Below, piece by piece: positions 1 through 10,976 of a stretch of 64,000 nucleotides of DNA. Where the stretch lies: contig JAJEKV010000111.1 in the NCBI GenBank assembly GCA_021234155.1, forward strand, positions 1,492,968-1,556,967. Reading direction: 5' to 3'. The notes under the pieces are model-generated. The model had not been told where the DNA came from, searched no databases, and worked only from the letters and a program-made list of their open reading frames with translations. Origin of the DNA: Isoetes taiwanensis (taxonomy: Eukaryota > Streptophyta > Lycopodiopsida > Isoetales > Isoetaceae). The position numbers and the translations under genes were made by a program. The stretch's first letter is position 1. Each line of letters opens with the position of its first letter.

Positions 1-2184
1 CACAGATATTGGGTTACCGAAATGCATGTTGATGGCTTCCGTTTTGATCTGGCTTCGATTATGACTCGTGCAAGTAGGTATGACTTGTTTTTGTTTTTTA
101 GATATCTGTAGCATAATTTTCATTAGTTTTTATGTACATTAATCTCATGGCGTCTTAAAGATGTTTAAGACGTGCATTTGTCTATGTAGCCTGTGGGATA
201 AAGACAATGTCTTTGGCTGTGCCAAGGGTATGGAAGGAGATACTGTTACAACGGGCACTCCACTGACTGAGCCACCATTGATTGACATGATTAGCAACGA
301 CCCCATACTTTGCAGTGTTAAGGTGTTTTTTCCTTTATTGTTACTACTTATATGCTTGTAGTGACTCGGATGTATTTATGTATGTGTAGCTTATAGCTGA
401 AGCCTGGGACGCAGGTGGGCTGTATCAAGTTGGGAGCTTCCCACATTGGGGATTATGGTCTGAATGGAATGGACAGGCAAGTCACAACCCAATTCATGCA
501 GAGTTGTTTCTATACATTAGCCTAACCTGATAAGTCATTTTTTATTCTTGATTTTTCTCATGGTGTCACCCGTGATTTGTGCTTGTAAGCTATTTATTGA
601 TGAGCTGACGAACATAACCTGTGGTTTTTCATTTTTCTGTGATTCAACATGGTAATTTTGTTAGCCCTCCTTGAAATTTAAATAAGATCTTTTCTCTGGA
701 GACAATTCGCATGAGCTTAGTTCCAAAGTTTTGATTCCACATCAAGTTAAAACATCATAACAATCTTCGGCAGAAAGCTTTGATGTAAACGTTCTGTTAA
801 TCCGATGATGTTAAGCTTTAAATCTTGGTCTTATCTACGTAGACAAGACTTTTGCTACGATTTATGATATATTGTATGCTGCAGTTCCGTGATACTATAC
901 GGTTATTTATCAAGGGAACAGATGGAATAGCTGGTGCATTTGCTCAGTGTCTTTGTGGATCACCTAATCTTTATCAGGTTCTTACAGAATTATAGCATAA
1001 AGTATGCTTCAGTTGTTGTGCTTATGAAACAATTGTTCAGGTGGGTGGCCGAAAACCATGGCACAGTATCAATTTTGTGACAGCACATGATGGGTTTACT
1101 TTGATGGATTTGGTATCATATAATCACAAACATAATGTCGCTAATGGAGAGGGTAATAATGACGGTGAAACGCACAACAACAGTTGGAACTGTGGAGAAG
1201 TAAGTTGCTTTATGTTCTAACATTTTTCTTATCGGTTGTCCTATTTAATTGGTTCATATTAGTCCATAGGAAGGGGAGTTCGTAAACCATCGGGTACAAC
1301 ATCTTAGGCAGAGGCAACTGCGAAACTTCTTGCTTGCACTTATGGTTTCTCAGGTGACAACTATTTGTTCATTTCCATGAAATTTAAGGCAGGTAACTCA
1401 CATTTGATTATGGTAGGGCGTTCCTATGGTGACAATGGGTGACGAGTATGCACATACTAAAGGCGGGAATAATAACACATATTGTCATGATAACCCTGTG
1501 AGGAATTCTTCATGTTGGCTCGAATTTTTATGTGACACGACTGAATTTCTATTATATTTACAGATAAATTATTTTCGATGGGACAAGTCTGAAACTGACC
1601 ATAACGGCTTTCTTAGGTTTTACAAATTGCTTCTAAATTTTAGAAGGTATTTTTTACACCGGCTTTTTTTTTTTTATTTTCTTCCCTCCTTGATGTTTAG
1701 CATGTGCAACTGTGATGGCTAGGCAAACAGTTTCCTTGGGTTTAGGAGAGTTTCCAACTGCTCAAGTCTTGCAATGGCATGGACTTGCTCCAGACACACC
1801 TGACTGGTCTGAAACAAGTAGATTTGTTGCCTTTACTTTGGTACGGACTACTTACATCCCTTTGCATAACGATAGATCTGCTTTGAAAGATATTGCCAAT
1901 TTGTAACATCACATGCATTTCTGCAGGTGGATGCCAGAAAGCGCGAACTTTATGTAGCATTTAATGCAAGCCATGTACCAGTTATAGCATCACTACCCGA
2001 GCGGCCTGGATATAAATGGCGACCAATTATAGACACTAGCAAAATTTCACCATATGATTTTCTTGGAGATGATGTTCCTGATAGGGCGTCTGCAATAGCA
2101 CAATACGTGCATTTCCTAGATGCTCACACTTATCCCTTGTTAAGCTATACATCTATTGTGTTAGTATTAGAAAGTGGCATTTGA
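1..2184 (+). CDS. ISA1: Isoamylase-type starch debranching enzyme, ISA1 class (3' part, ten exons)
   Basis: Hydrolyses alpha-1,6 branches of glucan during starch granule formation in plastids (family knowledge). Exons read from the sequence: 1-77, 190-322, 390-476, 885-977, 1041-1199, 1270-1353, 1417-1497, 1564-1646, 1723-1840, 1927-2184; phases join throughout. GH13 catalytic signatures are intact: FRFDL with nucleophile Asp at 46-48, EAWDAGG with acid/base Glu at 399-401, and AHDGFT (His-Asp at 1086-1091). [20 protein letters not shown] and the C-terminal [11 protein letters not shown] resemble ISA1 rather than ISA2 or ISA3. The 5' part lies outside the window. Intron 477-884 begins GC, not GT. 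The acceptor for exon 1723 was chosen because it keeps the frame into [10 protein letters not shown]. The stop is at 2182-2184. No frame damage was seen, so this is probably a working gene. Confidence 0.93.
477..884 (+). other. GC-AG intron in ISA1
   Basis: The exon ends ...AATGGACAG and is followed by gcaagt; the intron ends tgcag before TTCCGTGAT. Joining these gives NGQFRDT, matching the conserved NGKFRD of ISA1 proteins. CAG|GCAAGT is the strong consensus for the minor GC-AG class of U2 introns. No GT within a few bases keeps the frame. Confidence 0.85.
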
Positions 2185-2759
2185 TGTATATATTCGTGCA
2201 TTATGAAAGTCTTAACCTTATTCCTACTTTGAATTCTCATTGAGGTGCAACATCCGCTGTGTTAGCTTATTTTTGAGTTGTTCGTAGGATGAGAATTCAA
2301 GCCTATGGTTCATTCACTTCAGAACCCCTGTGAAGCATAACAACAAATCTGTACATTATTATGTAAACGAATGTAAACTTCAGAATCTCTGTGAAAAATG
2401 ACATTTTGTGAGATGGCATGACATGTGATGTGATGTGGTATTGAAAGATAATATGCTTTTGCTAATCATAACCATTCTTCAAGAATGAGGTCTCGTTGTT
2501 CCTAATGATGGCCATTGTTCTTCAAGAATTAAGACTTAATTGTCCACCGTTATGCACTTTCTTTTGTAGAAGAGGGGTCTCAACTTCACGTGTCAACTTC
2601 ATTAATGCAGACATGGATTTCTCTTCCTTACGAAGACTTGGACTTGGTGACCTGGGAATATGCTGGGCACATGCTACCGGACTTACCAGGCTATCAGCGC
2701 TAGCAAGCAATGGGTAATGATGGCATGGAAATGAGCACCCATAGCCGAAACTTCAGTTT
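2185..2759. other. Downstream flank of ISA1, no gene recognised
   Basis: AT-rich 3' flank. It probably holds the ISA1 3' UTR and polyadenylation region; no convincing AATAAA could be assigned. Short overlapping open frames on both strands show no recognisable motif. Confidence 0.5.
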
Positions 2760-3218
2760 CAGGTTGCTTTTGCTGTTGCTCAATAACATAGTGGAACATG
2801 AGGTCAGTTCAATCAATATGATGGTCTGAACAAATAGTCATGCTAGCAGTATTATAGGACCTGTTAACTGTAGTGTTCTTCATGGAATGGCCAAAGAATT
2901 TGTGCCACAAAAATTCACGAATCCTTCATAACCTTTAGCAAAGTGTGAAAGTCTGACTTTTGAGTGATAAGGCTGGTGTCCATAATGAATGCTATCATAA
3001 TTTTGTAAACGAACAAGCGCCAAGGGTCTCGTATCTCTAGGGAGGTGAAATACCTGAGAAATAAGAGCTTGTATGAGGGACATCTCAGTGTCGGCAACTA
3101 AAATTTTGTAACCAGCGGCAGTGCAAACCAAATTTGCAACAAACTGAATAAAACTGAATAATTTAACTCGCTCTGGGAGACGGAAGCTCTTGAGCGAAGA
3201 GAGTGGATGATCCGACAA
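2760..3218 (-). pseudogene. Decayed fragment related to the post-integrase ORF of the gypsy element at 53.6-64 kb
   Basis: The minus-strand reading contains LISQVFHLP, QPYHSKVRLSHFAKGYEGFV and, after a frameshift near 2925, EFLWHKFFGHSMKNT. These line up in order with LISEVFRIP, PVYQANQHRLTNIAKPHDTFV and KFLWRKFLGYSIKNT of the ORF at 53,872-57,276. Similarity continues through an in-frame stop to about 2760. It is a detached, mutated copy of one domain, with no LTR or pol around it. That identifies the family within this window but not its function. Confidence 0.65.
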
Positions 3219-3539
3219 TCATTATCAGAAAGGGCTACTTCGAAACTCGTAGATGTGAAACGAATTTGAGCAGAAAGTGTAATGTCCATGGGGACTACTG
3301 GAGACGAAATTTGAGAAGGCGTAAAAGATGTTCACAGAAGGAATTCTACAGGCAAAAAGGCAAAGAAAGATCTAAGCTATTGTGGCAGATGGCGAAATCT
3401 CCAAGGCATGAATAATCATGAGGTATGTCCTCGCCAGAGAACGCAGTCACGAGTTCAATCAGTTCCATTTCCCTTTTGGAAATGGGGGATTGACGAGCAA
3501 AGGATAATTTCTTGAGGAGAAGGGGATTCTAGTTCTATG

Positions 3540-4330
3540 TTAGGGGTACGGAGGGAGTAATAGGGGAATTGCAACTTAGAACATGGGGATTTTCTATAAA
3601 AAATGAAGAATGGGGGATGAGGAGAAATGGGGTAGTCAAGGATACTAGGGGTAATGAGGGAGTAATAGGGGATTGCAATTTAGAACATGGGAATTTCTAC
3701 TAAAAAAATGAAGAATGGGGATGACAAGAAATGGGGTAGTCTGGGTTAGTAGGGGTAATGAGGGAGAAATGGGGGATTGCAATTTGGAACTTGGGGATTT
3801 TCTGTAAAAAGGGGGATGAGGAGAAATGGGGTAATCGGGGGATCTTGAGGGTAGTGAGGGGAGTAATAGGGGTATTGCAATTTAGAACATGGGGATTTCT
3901 ACTAAAAAATGAAGAATGTGGGATGACGAGAAATGGGGTAGTTAGTGTTAGTAGGGATAATGAGGAAGTAATGGGGGATTGTAATTTAGAAAATGGGGAT
4001 TTCTAAAATGAAGAATGGGGGATGGCGTAAATAGGGTAGTCGTCGTGGTCAAGAGAGGTAATGAGGGAGTTATGGGGGATTGTAATTTAGAATCGGGGGT
4101 TGCAATTTAGAATGGGAGATGAGGAGAAATGGGGTAGTAGAGTTAGTAGGGGCAATGAGGATCTAATGGGGGGATTGCAAGCTAGAATTGGGGGATGAGG
4201 AGAAATAGGGTAATTAGAGTTAGACAAGAGGATTTGAGTTCAAAACAAGGGATTCACACATGAAAAGGGTATGAAGGAAAAGGGGGATGAGGATTGTATT
4301 TGGAGGATTACATATCAAAATGGGGATGCC
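3540..4330 (+). repeat. G-run minisatellite A (about seven degenerate units of 75-115 bp)
   Basis: Units recur at about 3612, 3727, 3811, 3920, 4018, 4110 and 4190. Each begins near 'gatgaggagaaatggggtag', continues 'gggtaatgagggagtaat', then 'ggggattgcaatttagaa'. Spacing varies from about 75 to 115 bp. The plus strand is strongly purine- and G-rich with regularly spaced runs of 3-5 G. Confidence 0.85.
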
Positions 4331-4376
4331 CATGAATTAAAGGGGTTTGCAATTTAAAGCAGAAACTGAAATAACC

Positions 4377-4545
4377 AAGGAGTCGAAGGACAATAAGGGG
4401 TGTGAACCATAGCTTGCAAATCTAGAAGAAAATTAGTTAATATTCAATGATTCTTGCTTTAGAACGAAGGAGTCGAAGGACAATAAGGGGTGTGAACCAT
4501 AGCTTGCAAATCTAGAAGAAAATTAGTTAATATTCAATGATTCTT
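4377..4545. repeat. Perfect 79-bp tandem duplication, period 90 bp
   Basis: 4377-4455 and 4467-4545 are identical ('aaggagtcgaaggacaat' to 'caatgattctt'), separated by 11 bp. Perfect identity next to a decayed minisatellite implies a recent duplication. Confidence 0.95.
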
Positions 4546-6502
4546 CTTTGTAGAGAGTGGTCATTGCTTTAGACGCCAATTTGAGAACACCACCAATGTA
4601 TGGTAACTAGCTCAAATTACTCATCTTATATATCAAATTAACTTAATGATACATATATATCAAATTAACGATCGGTTTTGACCATTATAAAGACTAGGTT
4701 CACATGATTTTGTGCAATTCAAAGACTTGAGCTCTAAATGTCTATATAATCCCCAAACTTTTATATGTCATTGCCTAAATACTTTCTTGGATTTATAGTC
4801 ATTTTAATCGTTTAAGTCATTTTAGGAAATATATATTAACCAATTGCATAATATGTAGGAAATATTACTTTGCGATCGATAATAGAAACCTTAAGTTTTT
4901 GCAATGAAACCCTAAATGGCCTAAGGCCAGCTATAGTGGAAGCCTATTTGCCAAATCGATCAAATCGAAACTTCGTATTATCGGGTTGGATTTGGATGAT
5001 ATCAACTCGAGTCGTAAGTAGACCAAGCCGTAAGCCAAATATGAAAAGGTTAGTATAAGAATCTTTGCTAAAATTAGTTTGATCCGAGAAAAAGAAAAGG
5101 TTCTATATTTCTTGCAATTAGACAGATTTATTTGCTCGCAAATCCAAATAAAATGGCCCTAGGGCTTACCCCTAGCTACAATAGGAAATCATTCTCGTGA
5201 ATTCTAGATTTAGTGAAATGCTCCATTCGAAAGCTAGCAAAGTAGCTAAGCAGGATAAATTAAAAGCGGGCTTCAAGTTGATAGCAAATGCCAAAGTTTT
5301 GGCATAAAATAGAAATGTCGGAGTTCGGCCGGGCCAAATTACGGCTAAGCAAGAATCGCAAAATAGCGGACATGCGCAACTCTAGGTAGATATCCGGCAT
5401 TGTAAAACGGATATCTCTCCGGATCTGCTTAATTATTTCGATGGCGCTTCTTGTATATTATTCAGTTTGAACTACTTGTGAGTGTAGTATATCGGTTAAA
5501 GGAGCTACCTATGTTTGATCTATGTGTTTGCTTCTCATGGTTTAACACCTCGGGTTTTACGCTCGTGGTTAAAATTGAAACGATGGTTGCATCGATGTGT
5601 GGAACTGTTGATGCACATGATATGTCGCGACACGAGATACCGGCGGTATATCTCAAAACTTCCATCAGTTCTTTGGACATATAGTAGCATAACCGCTTTT
5701 TGTCTCGTGTTTTTTGGGTGCACGCTCAGAAATTGCTGAAGCTATAACTACAAGTGGTGGCATTTACTCAGCAGATTTGACTAAGTCATGCACACATTTG
5801 ATTGCGAACACATTTTTTCCTAAATTGAGTCTCTAGCTCTCTATTTAGCTAATACCTTAACTCGGTGAGAAGCATAGAGTGGCAAAATTGTGGGGTACTG
5901 TAAAAATTGTCAATGTACAATGGCTTTGGGCTAGCATCACAGCTAAAGGTGAGTACATAGGCTTGATTGTTGTCATGGAGGTTGCTTAGAGGATGGCAAA
6001 TAGTTTCTGCTCGAGTGTTGTTGCATCTACATTCAAACAATAGAACTGATGATGTTCGAGTGACATTCTACAAGAACATAAGCAGCCATGGAGAGCCAAC
6101 TGGTCTTGTACTGTAGCAGCATCACTGTGGTTACATACCAACATGTTTTTAATTACCTGAATGAACATCTTAGGCATGAGGTAATAACTATAGCTTTGCT
6201 TGTAACCTCTTTCTTAGAAGCTTGACAATATGGTATTTATTCATGCAGTTCACTCTAATTGGAAGTACTATGTAAGAAGTGGCACAGCTAGCTAAGGGTC
6301 AAAGCCACGGCAACATTGTATCCTTTTTTCCTTATCGGCACGCGTTGTCTTTAGATTTATTCAAGCATGATAGATTTGTTCTAAGAAGGCCTATCAAACG
6401 TTCCAAGTTTTAGGATGATACCATAATAAACGATCTTTGCAACTCCAAGCATGGGCTTGATATTGTATCAAATTTTTCTTCCACTTTTGATTTTGCAAAA
6501 TA
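4546..6502. other. AT-rich intergenic stretch without recognised genes
   Basis: Several 60-77 codon frames overlap around 5450-5740 on both strands. None shows a domain, splice-consistent extension or family motif that I recognise. Confidence 0.5.
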
Positions 6503-7060
6503 GTGATGGTGATATGCCATTATTACTTGACATAAGTTGTCCCGCACAACATCTCCAAGTGCATACCGATTTTCAAACGTCTTCAAATGATTGTCTCACC
6601 TCTGAATGGATGTTTTACATCCGACCAAAGTGTAAATCACGAAGCTCACCAACAGAACAAAGGCTCCTTCCTTCGACAGAGCTAAATATTGTGGAGGTGA
6701 TTGCAGAGCTAGAAGAATTGCGTCAAAAGAATGTCCAATTAGAAAAAAAGGTAACTAAAGACACTTGTATTCCTTTTCTTTTTTTTCAACTCTATTTGGA
6801 TCACTTGTGTTTTGACATAATATGCAATGAGGAAATGTTTCTGTATGATCGGATTTAGACCATGGAAAATTTGCTCCTCTTAATGATCAGAGCCTAAACA
6901 GGAATGAAAATTTTCATCATCGTCGTATGCCCCTTTAGCCGCTTTTTGAAACGCAAACTTCGTGCAAATAATTATTTAGGAAAGTCATGGAGCACATTTG
7001 AAGTTGCGCAACCAAGAGAGACAAATACTTGCAGAGGAGGAGGAGGAGAATGATCCCTAA
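6503..7060 (+). CDS. Two-exon 3' end of an unknown coiled-coil protein (fragment)
   Basis: Exon 6503-6750 (after acceptor 'caaaatag') reads DGDMPLLLDISCPAQ and ends with the heptad-like stretch ELEELRQKNVQLEKK. It stops exactly at AAG|gtaact. Exon 6980-7060 (after 'atttag') continues in phase 0 as ESHGAHLKLRNQERQ, an EEEEEN tail and stop TAA. Phase agreement and good splice sites argue for a real gene or a recent gene fragment. Leu, Lys and Glu content predicts a coiled coil. No upstream exons or family could be recognised. The open frame running past 6750 is intron read-through. Confidence 0.4.
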
Positions 7061-7439
7061 CAATGACATGTACTTGTCCAAAACAGTCACTCATTGGATT
7101 TTATTGTTTTACTTTTGATTTGTGCAATCACGCACATTGGGAAGCGAAAAGCCAAAGATTAGGGATGTTTTGATGCCGATATTTATGATGGATTTAATGA
7201 TTCTCAAATGGATTCACAAGTAAGATCGCATGCTACTTGGATGTAAGCGTGAGAAGCTAATAAATAATTAGTTTTGTTGTTATTTTCTAATATGTCTTGT
7301 GTTATACATATATTTCTAAATAATTGAGGTTGTAGCTATTATGCCCATGTCTTAAAAAATATAAGCTTCAAAAACATTCATTTCTCTAACATGCTTTGCA
7401 AGGAAATGGCTTCTTCCTTATGCATTCTTATTCATATAA

Positions 7440-7990
7440 AGGGGACGTAAGCCAAAAAAATGGGTATGAACACCGGTTGTCATGACAAGAGTATGAACAT
7501 TGCATATGGAAAGGGGTACAAATGTAAGGGATATTAAATTATAAATCACAAAGTGGGTATTGTTGAGAAAATGGGTATTAAATTACAAGATCACAAAAGG
7601 GGGATGGTTGAAAATAGGGGTATGAACGAAGTAAGGGGATATTAAACTACAAAACACAAAGGGGGGATTGTTGAGAAAAAGGGTATGAACAATGGTTGCA
7701 AGAAATGGGGTACGAATATTGCATACGTTGAAATGGGGTACAAATGAAGAAATTTTCAAGGGGGCATTAAACTACAAAAGCACAAAAAGGGGATTGTTGC
7801 TAGAAAGGGGTATGAACATTAGTTGCGAGAAAAGGGGTATGAACATTGCATATGAGATGGGGGATATAAAAAAGTTTCAAAAATAAGGGGATATTAATCT
7901 ACAAAATCACAAAGGGGGATTGTGGCCAGATACCCCGTTTCTTAAAATCATGTCCATTCCACGAAAAGGGGGATTTTGAGGGGTTTTTTA
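7440..7990 (+). repeat. G-run minisatellite B
   Basis: Repeated blocks 'ggggtatgaacattgcatat', 'ggggtacaaatg', 'ggggatattaaactacaaa' and 'cacaaaggggggattgttg' alternate in units of roughly 90-110 bp. As in minisatellite A, the plus strand carries spaced runs of 3-6 G with few C, but the unit sequence differs. Open frames inside it are by-products of the repeat. Confidence 0.8.
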
Positions 7991-8999
7991 TGGGGTATTT
8001 TAAGGAGGATCTGGGCATTGTTTTTGATGTGCATGGCCAGGCAATAGGATGATTGTCCTAGACAAGGAGAACAATATGTTGAGATTTGCTTTTATTGTAG
8101 TGTTTTTTACAAATGAAGTTGTTGATAGTGCCTACTTGGGATTACAGTGTTTTAAATGATGGTTGACGATAACTCATTTGAGATTAAAAAACTTATAGAA
8201 TAGAATAGAAAGAATAGATTTTTTAGCATCCACGGAGACCGATTTGGCCTATAGGATGGCCTATCAAAAACTTGATATTTTCTCAATGGAGAATCTTTGG
8301 TTGGGCAAAGCATGTAATTATTGAAGACGTTACTAATGTGGGAAGCAAAATGAAGGAATACAAGAATCCTTATCGTTTTAAAAAGAGGAAGAGAGCCAAA
8401 TTAGTAGTAAAAAAAAGCCAAAGGTGACCCTTGTGGTATGTAGAATATTGCTATTGTTGCATCTGTTGATTGTTGTCCAAAGCATTGTTGCCAATATGCT
8501 GCTCCGAAGATCTTAATTGCCCGAACTGAATATCATTCTTTGAAATTTGATGATTAAACAACTTACACATTGATAGATTTGCAGCAAGTATAAAAGGTGA
8601 AGATGGAAAATACGAGGGCATGTTATTCGATGGGAATGTTGTATGTTGTAAAGGATGGTATACAATTTATGGGATTTGTAAAGCCACTTTCTATAATAGG
8701 AGAAACAAGTAGCTTAATGGAGCAAAAAAAAGGCATGCATAAAAACAAGCTTGTAATTCAAAGCAAAAAAGAAAAAAAAAAAAAGAAAAAAAAAGGGGGA
8801 GACTGCAAAGGTTGCACTTACACAATTGGTACATGCTACAGCTAATTAGGTGCTATATCGAAGTAGAATTACATGATGAAGAGAAAGATTATCAAAAGGT
8901 AATGCCACCTACCTACAATATGATGCGCATGTTAAAGGAAGTGAATGAATCTCTAAGCATGCAAGGGCTATCATTCAAATAGGCTCCATTGCAAAATGT
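7991..8999. other. AT-rich stretch with a poly-purine tract, no gene recognised
   Basis: Contains an A-rich homopurine tract at about 8765-8800 that forces a Lys-rich frame of no significance. Some of this stretch may be decayed sequence of the DUF7869 fragment that follows, but no motif supports it. Confidence 0.4.
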
Positions 9000-9227
9000 T
9001 TGCAGAATTTACAGAGTTACAACATTGGAGATAGAGGAGATTTAACAACAACTTTCACCTCAGCAACACAACCCCTTCATAAAGCATTGTTGGCAACAAC
9101 AGATGGCAAGCAATTAACCAAGATGGAAAATCATGAATTTAAGCCTCTACCAAAAGTTCTACTCTTGCAGATTGACAATTGTGTCTCTGAGAACAAGAAT
9201 CGATTTGTCTTGGCATACTTGGTGTGA
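9000..9227 (+). pseudogene. Fragment of a DUF7869-type transposon protein
   Basis: The frame ends LPKVLLLQIDNCVSENKNR then FVLAYL. This is the hallmark start of the DUF7869 core: hydrophobic strand, D-N-C, then N-K-N-R-F. The Asp codon is at 9174-9176. The frame stops right after this strand, and the downstream GHTHEDVD motif is missing. It is thus a truncated copy of the family seen more completely at 44.8-49.1 kb. Family recognition is from known motif pattern; function is unknown. Confidence 0.55.
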
Positions 9228-9504
9228 CGAGCCTGCCAACTCGGGATCCTATCAAGCTCATATAATCCTAGATTCATAATATTAGTGAAGAATTGAATCT
9301 TCCTTTGCTTGACATTTGAACCATTCTTATATTTTTGTTATCCATTATGAACAACATATAGAATCCACAATAATATCAATATATACAATATCAAACTGAG
9401 CAAATCAAACAGATTTTCGAGCTCTAGATCTGAGCCACGATCCTGGCTACATTGCTGCCATCAACTTGACCACTGCCTTGCGGATTAACTGCACATGCAC
9501 TCAA

Positions 9505-9859
9505 TGGGTTTAGTCCTTGTGAGAGTTATTGGATACAGGATAACACGAGACCATTTACCAGGAAAGATTGGTACCATCTCGGATGTAACAGTTCGTGTAT
9601 AGCCAGATAAGACAACAATTAGGTTAGTTCAAGCCGCTTTTTTCATGACACTTCTGTGCATTGGTCTTATCGGTGCTGCCAAACTTTCTTGGCTGGATAT
9701 TGAATATTTGCTTATCGTTATTTGCTTGTCTGATATTATGGTTTACTGCTTGTTAATAGTTAATCTCACTTTATGTTCCTCTCATAATTGGAAACGTGAT
9801 TGCAGACTGATTTTGACTATGAAGATGAACCTGAGTTCATGATGACTATTTCGACCTGC
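9505..9859 (+). pseudogene. Possible exon remnants of an unrecognised gene
   Basis: A frame reading VRVIGYRITRDHLPGKIG and ISDVTVRV, then a stop and PDKTTIR, ends at a good donor (ATTAG|gttagt, about 9622). After an AT-rich gap, a good acceptor (gattgcag) precedes a frame reading DFDYEDEPEFMM at about 9807. The residue composition looks like real protein, and the in-frame TAG suggests decay. I do not recognise the family. The copia element begins immediately downstream. Confidence 0.25.
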
Positions 9860-9879
9860 AATGCAGAACTTATGGGATG

Positions 9880-10599
9880 GGGATATGATAAGATTGAATG
9901 AATTTTCTTTCAATTTGAATTTTCTTTCAACAAGTGCTTTTGTAAACACATCTGCAACTTGCTCAAGAGTATTTATATACTTCATCTCAATATGTCCTTT
10001 GGCTGCAAGATCCCTGATAAAATGTATATTTAACTCTATATGTTTAGTCCTTTCATGCTTTACTGGATTTTTAACAGTGGTAATGCAACTTTGGCTGTTT
10101 TGTTGTTGGCCTTTTCTGGAAGTAATTCAATTCTTCAAGTAACCTTCTCAACCAAATTAGTTCTTTAGCAACTAAAGAGGCTGTAACATATTCAGCCTCA
10201 GCTGATGACATGGCCACTGCATTTTGTTTTTTGCATTTCCAACTGATGGCACCTCCTCCTAAATAGATTACATAGCTAGAAGTGGATCTCCTTGCACTAA
10301 GATCATCTCCCCAGTCTGCATCACTATAGGCCAGCATGTTCAGCTCTTCTGAATCAAAAGTAATTCCATGATGTTTGGCACCTGTTAAGTATCTTAGCAC
10401 TCTCTTAGCTTCAAGCCAATGAACTTTGCTAGGATTATGATTCCTCATGCTTAGAATATTTACAACATAAGCAATGTCAGGCCTAGTGTTGTTTGCCAGA
10501 TATAGTAGGCATCCCACCAACGACCTGTAAGGAACTTTTTCCATCTCTTCCTTCTCATGTTCTGATAGTGCTATTTCAGCTGAAAGTTTGTTACATATT
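9880..10599 (-). pseudogene. Copia RNase H and polyprotein C-terminus
   Basis: Read from 10,599 leftward: VPYRSLVGCLLYLANNTRPD, then YSDADWGDD, STSSYVIYLGGGAISWK and MSSAEAEYV. These are the conserved Asp/Glu blocks of copia RNase H. A shifted frame at 9985 continues MKYINTLEQVADVFTKAL, the standard copia C-terminal segment. One or more frameshifts separate the two parts (about 10,070-9,985). Confidence 0.9.
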
Positions 10600-10976
10600 C
10601 TAAACGAGGTGCATCGGACTACCACAGTCGTCAGATTCGTCAATCCTACGATCCAAATCGTATGTTGGGGCCTTTGGATAGTCATTTATGATTGGAGGCG
10701 CCTAAGGTTTCGAGGAATATCGAACCTCTATACAGTTTTGCTTAAGATTTTAGAATATGAAATACGGGGGCTCGAACCTCTACCAAAATAACCCAACGGT
10801 CTAATAAGACTACTTTAACCAATGTACTCAATGAGCTAATTTGATTATTTTTTATCTTGAATCTCTTTTTTTTTTTTTGTAACAACCCATTCAATTGTTT
10901 TAGGGATATATAGTCTATAGTTTCAGGAATTGTTATTTTTACATTCACATCAAATCCCCCTGGAACCCCCTGTTAT
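10600..10976 (-). mobile_element. SINE-like insertion with tRNA-type A and B boxes, inside copia pol
   Basis: It splits copia RT from RNase H and is flanked by a 13-bp duplication with one mismatch: tttgttacatatt (10,587-10,599) and tttgctacatatt (10,977-10,989). On the minus strand an A-box-like TAGCTCATTGAG (10,839-10,828) is followed by a perfect B box GGTTCGAGCCC (10,778-10,768), as in tRNA-derived SINEs. The A-B distance is slightly longer than in tRNAs. A run of A (10,867-10,880, T on plus) lies upstream of the A box rather than at the tail, so the element could be composite. Confidence 0.6.

Noticed and set aside
1426-1722. Single 98-codon ORF as an independent gene
   Set aside because: It is ISA1 exons 1417-1497 and 1564-1646 read through their introns.
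3540-4330. CRISPR-like regular repeats
   Set aside because: The units are degenerate, of variable spacing, without spacers and in a plant nuclear context; this is a minisatellite.
9505-9650. Assignment of the VRVIGYRITRDHLPGKIG segment to a Tudor-like (coilin-type) domain
   Set aside because: Only a vague resemblance; too short and broken to name.
10760-10840. tRNA gene
   Set aside because: Only A- and B-box-like blocks are present; no cloverleaf or anticodon stem could be formed, and target duplications show a mobile element.
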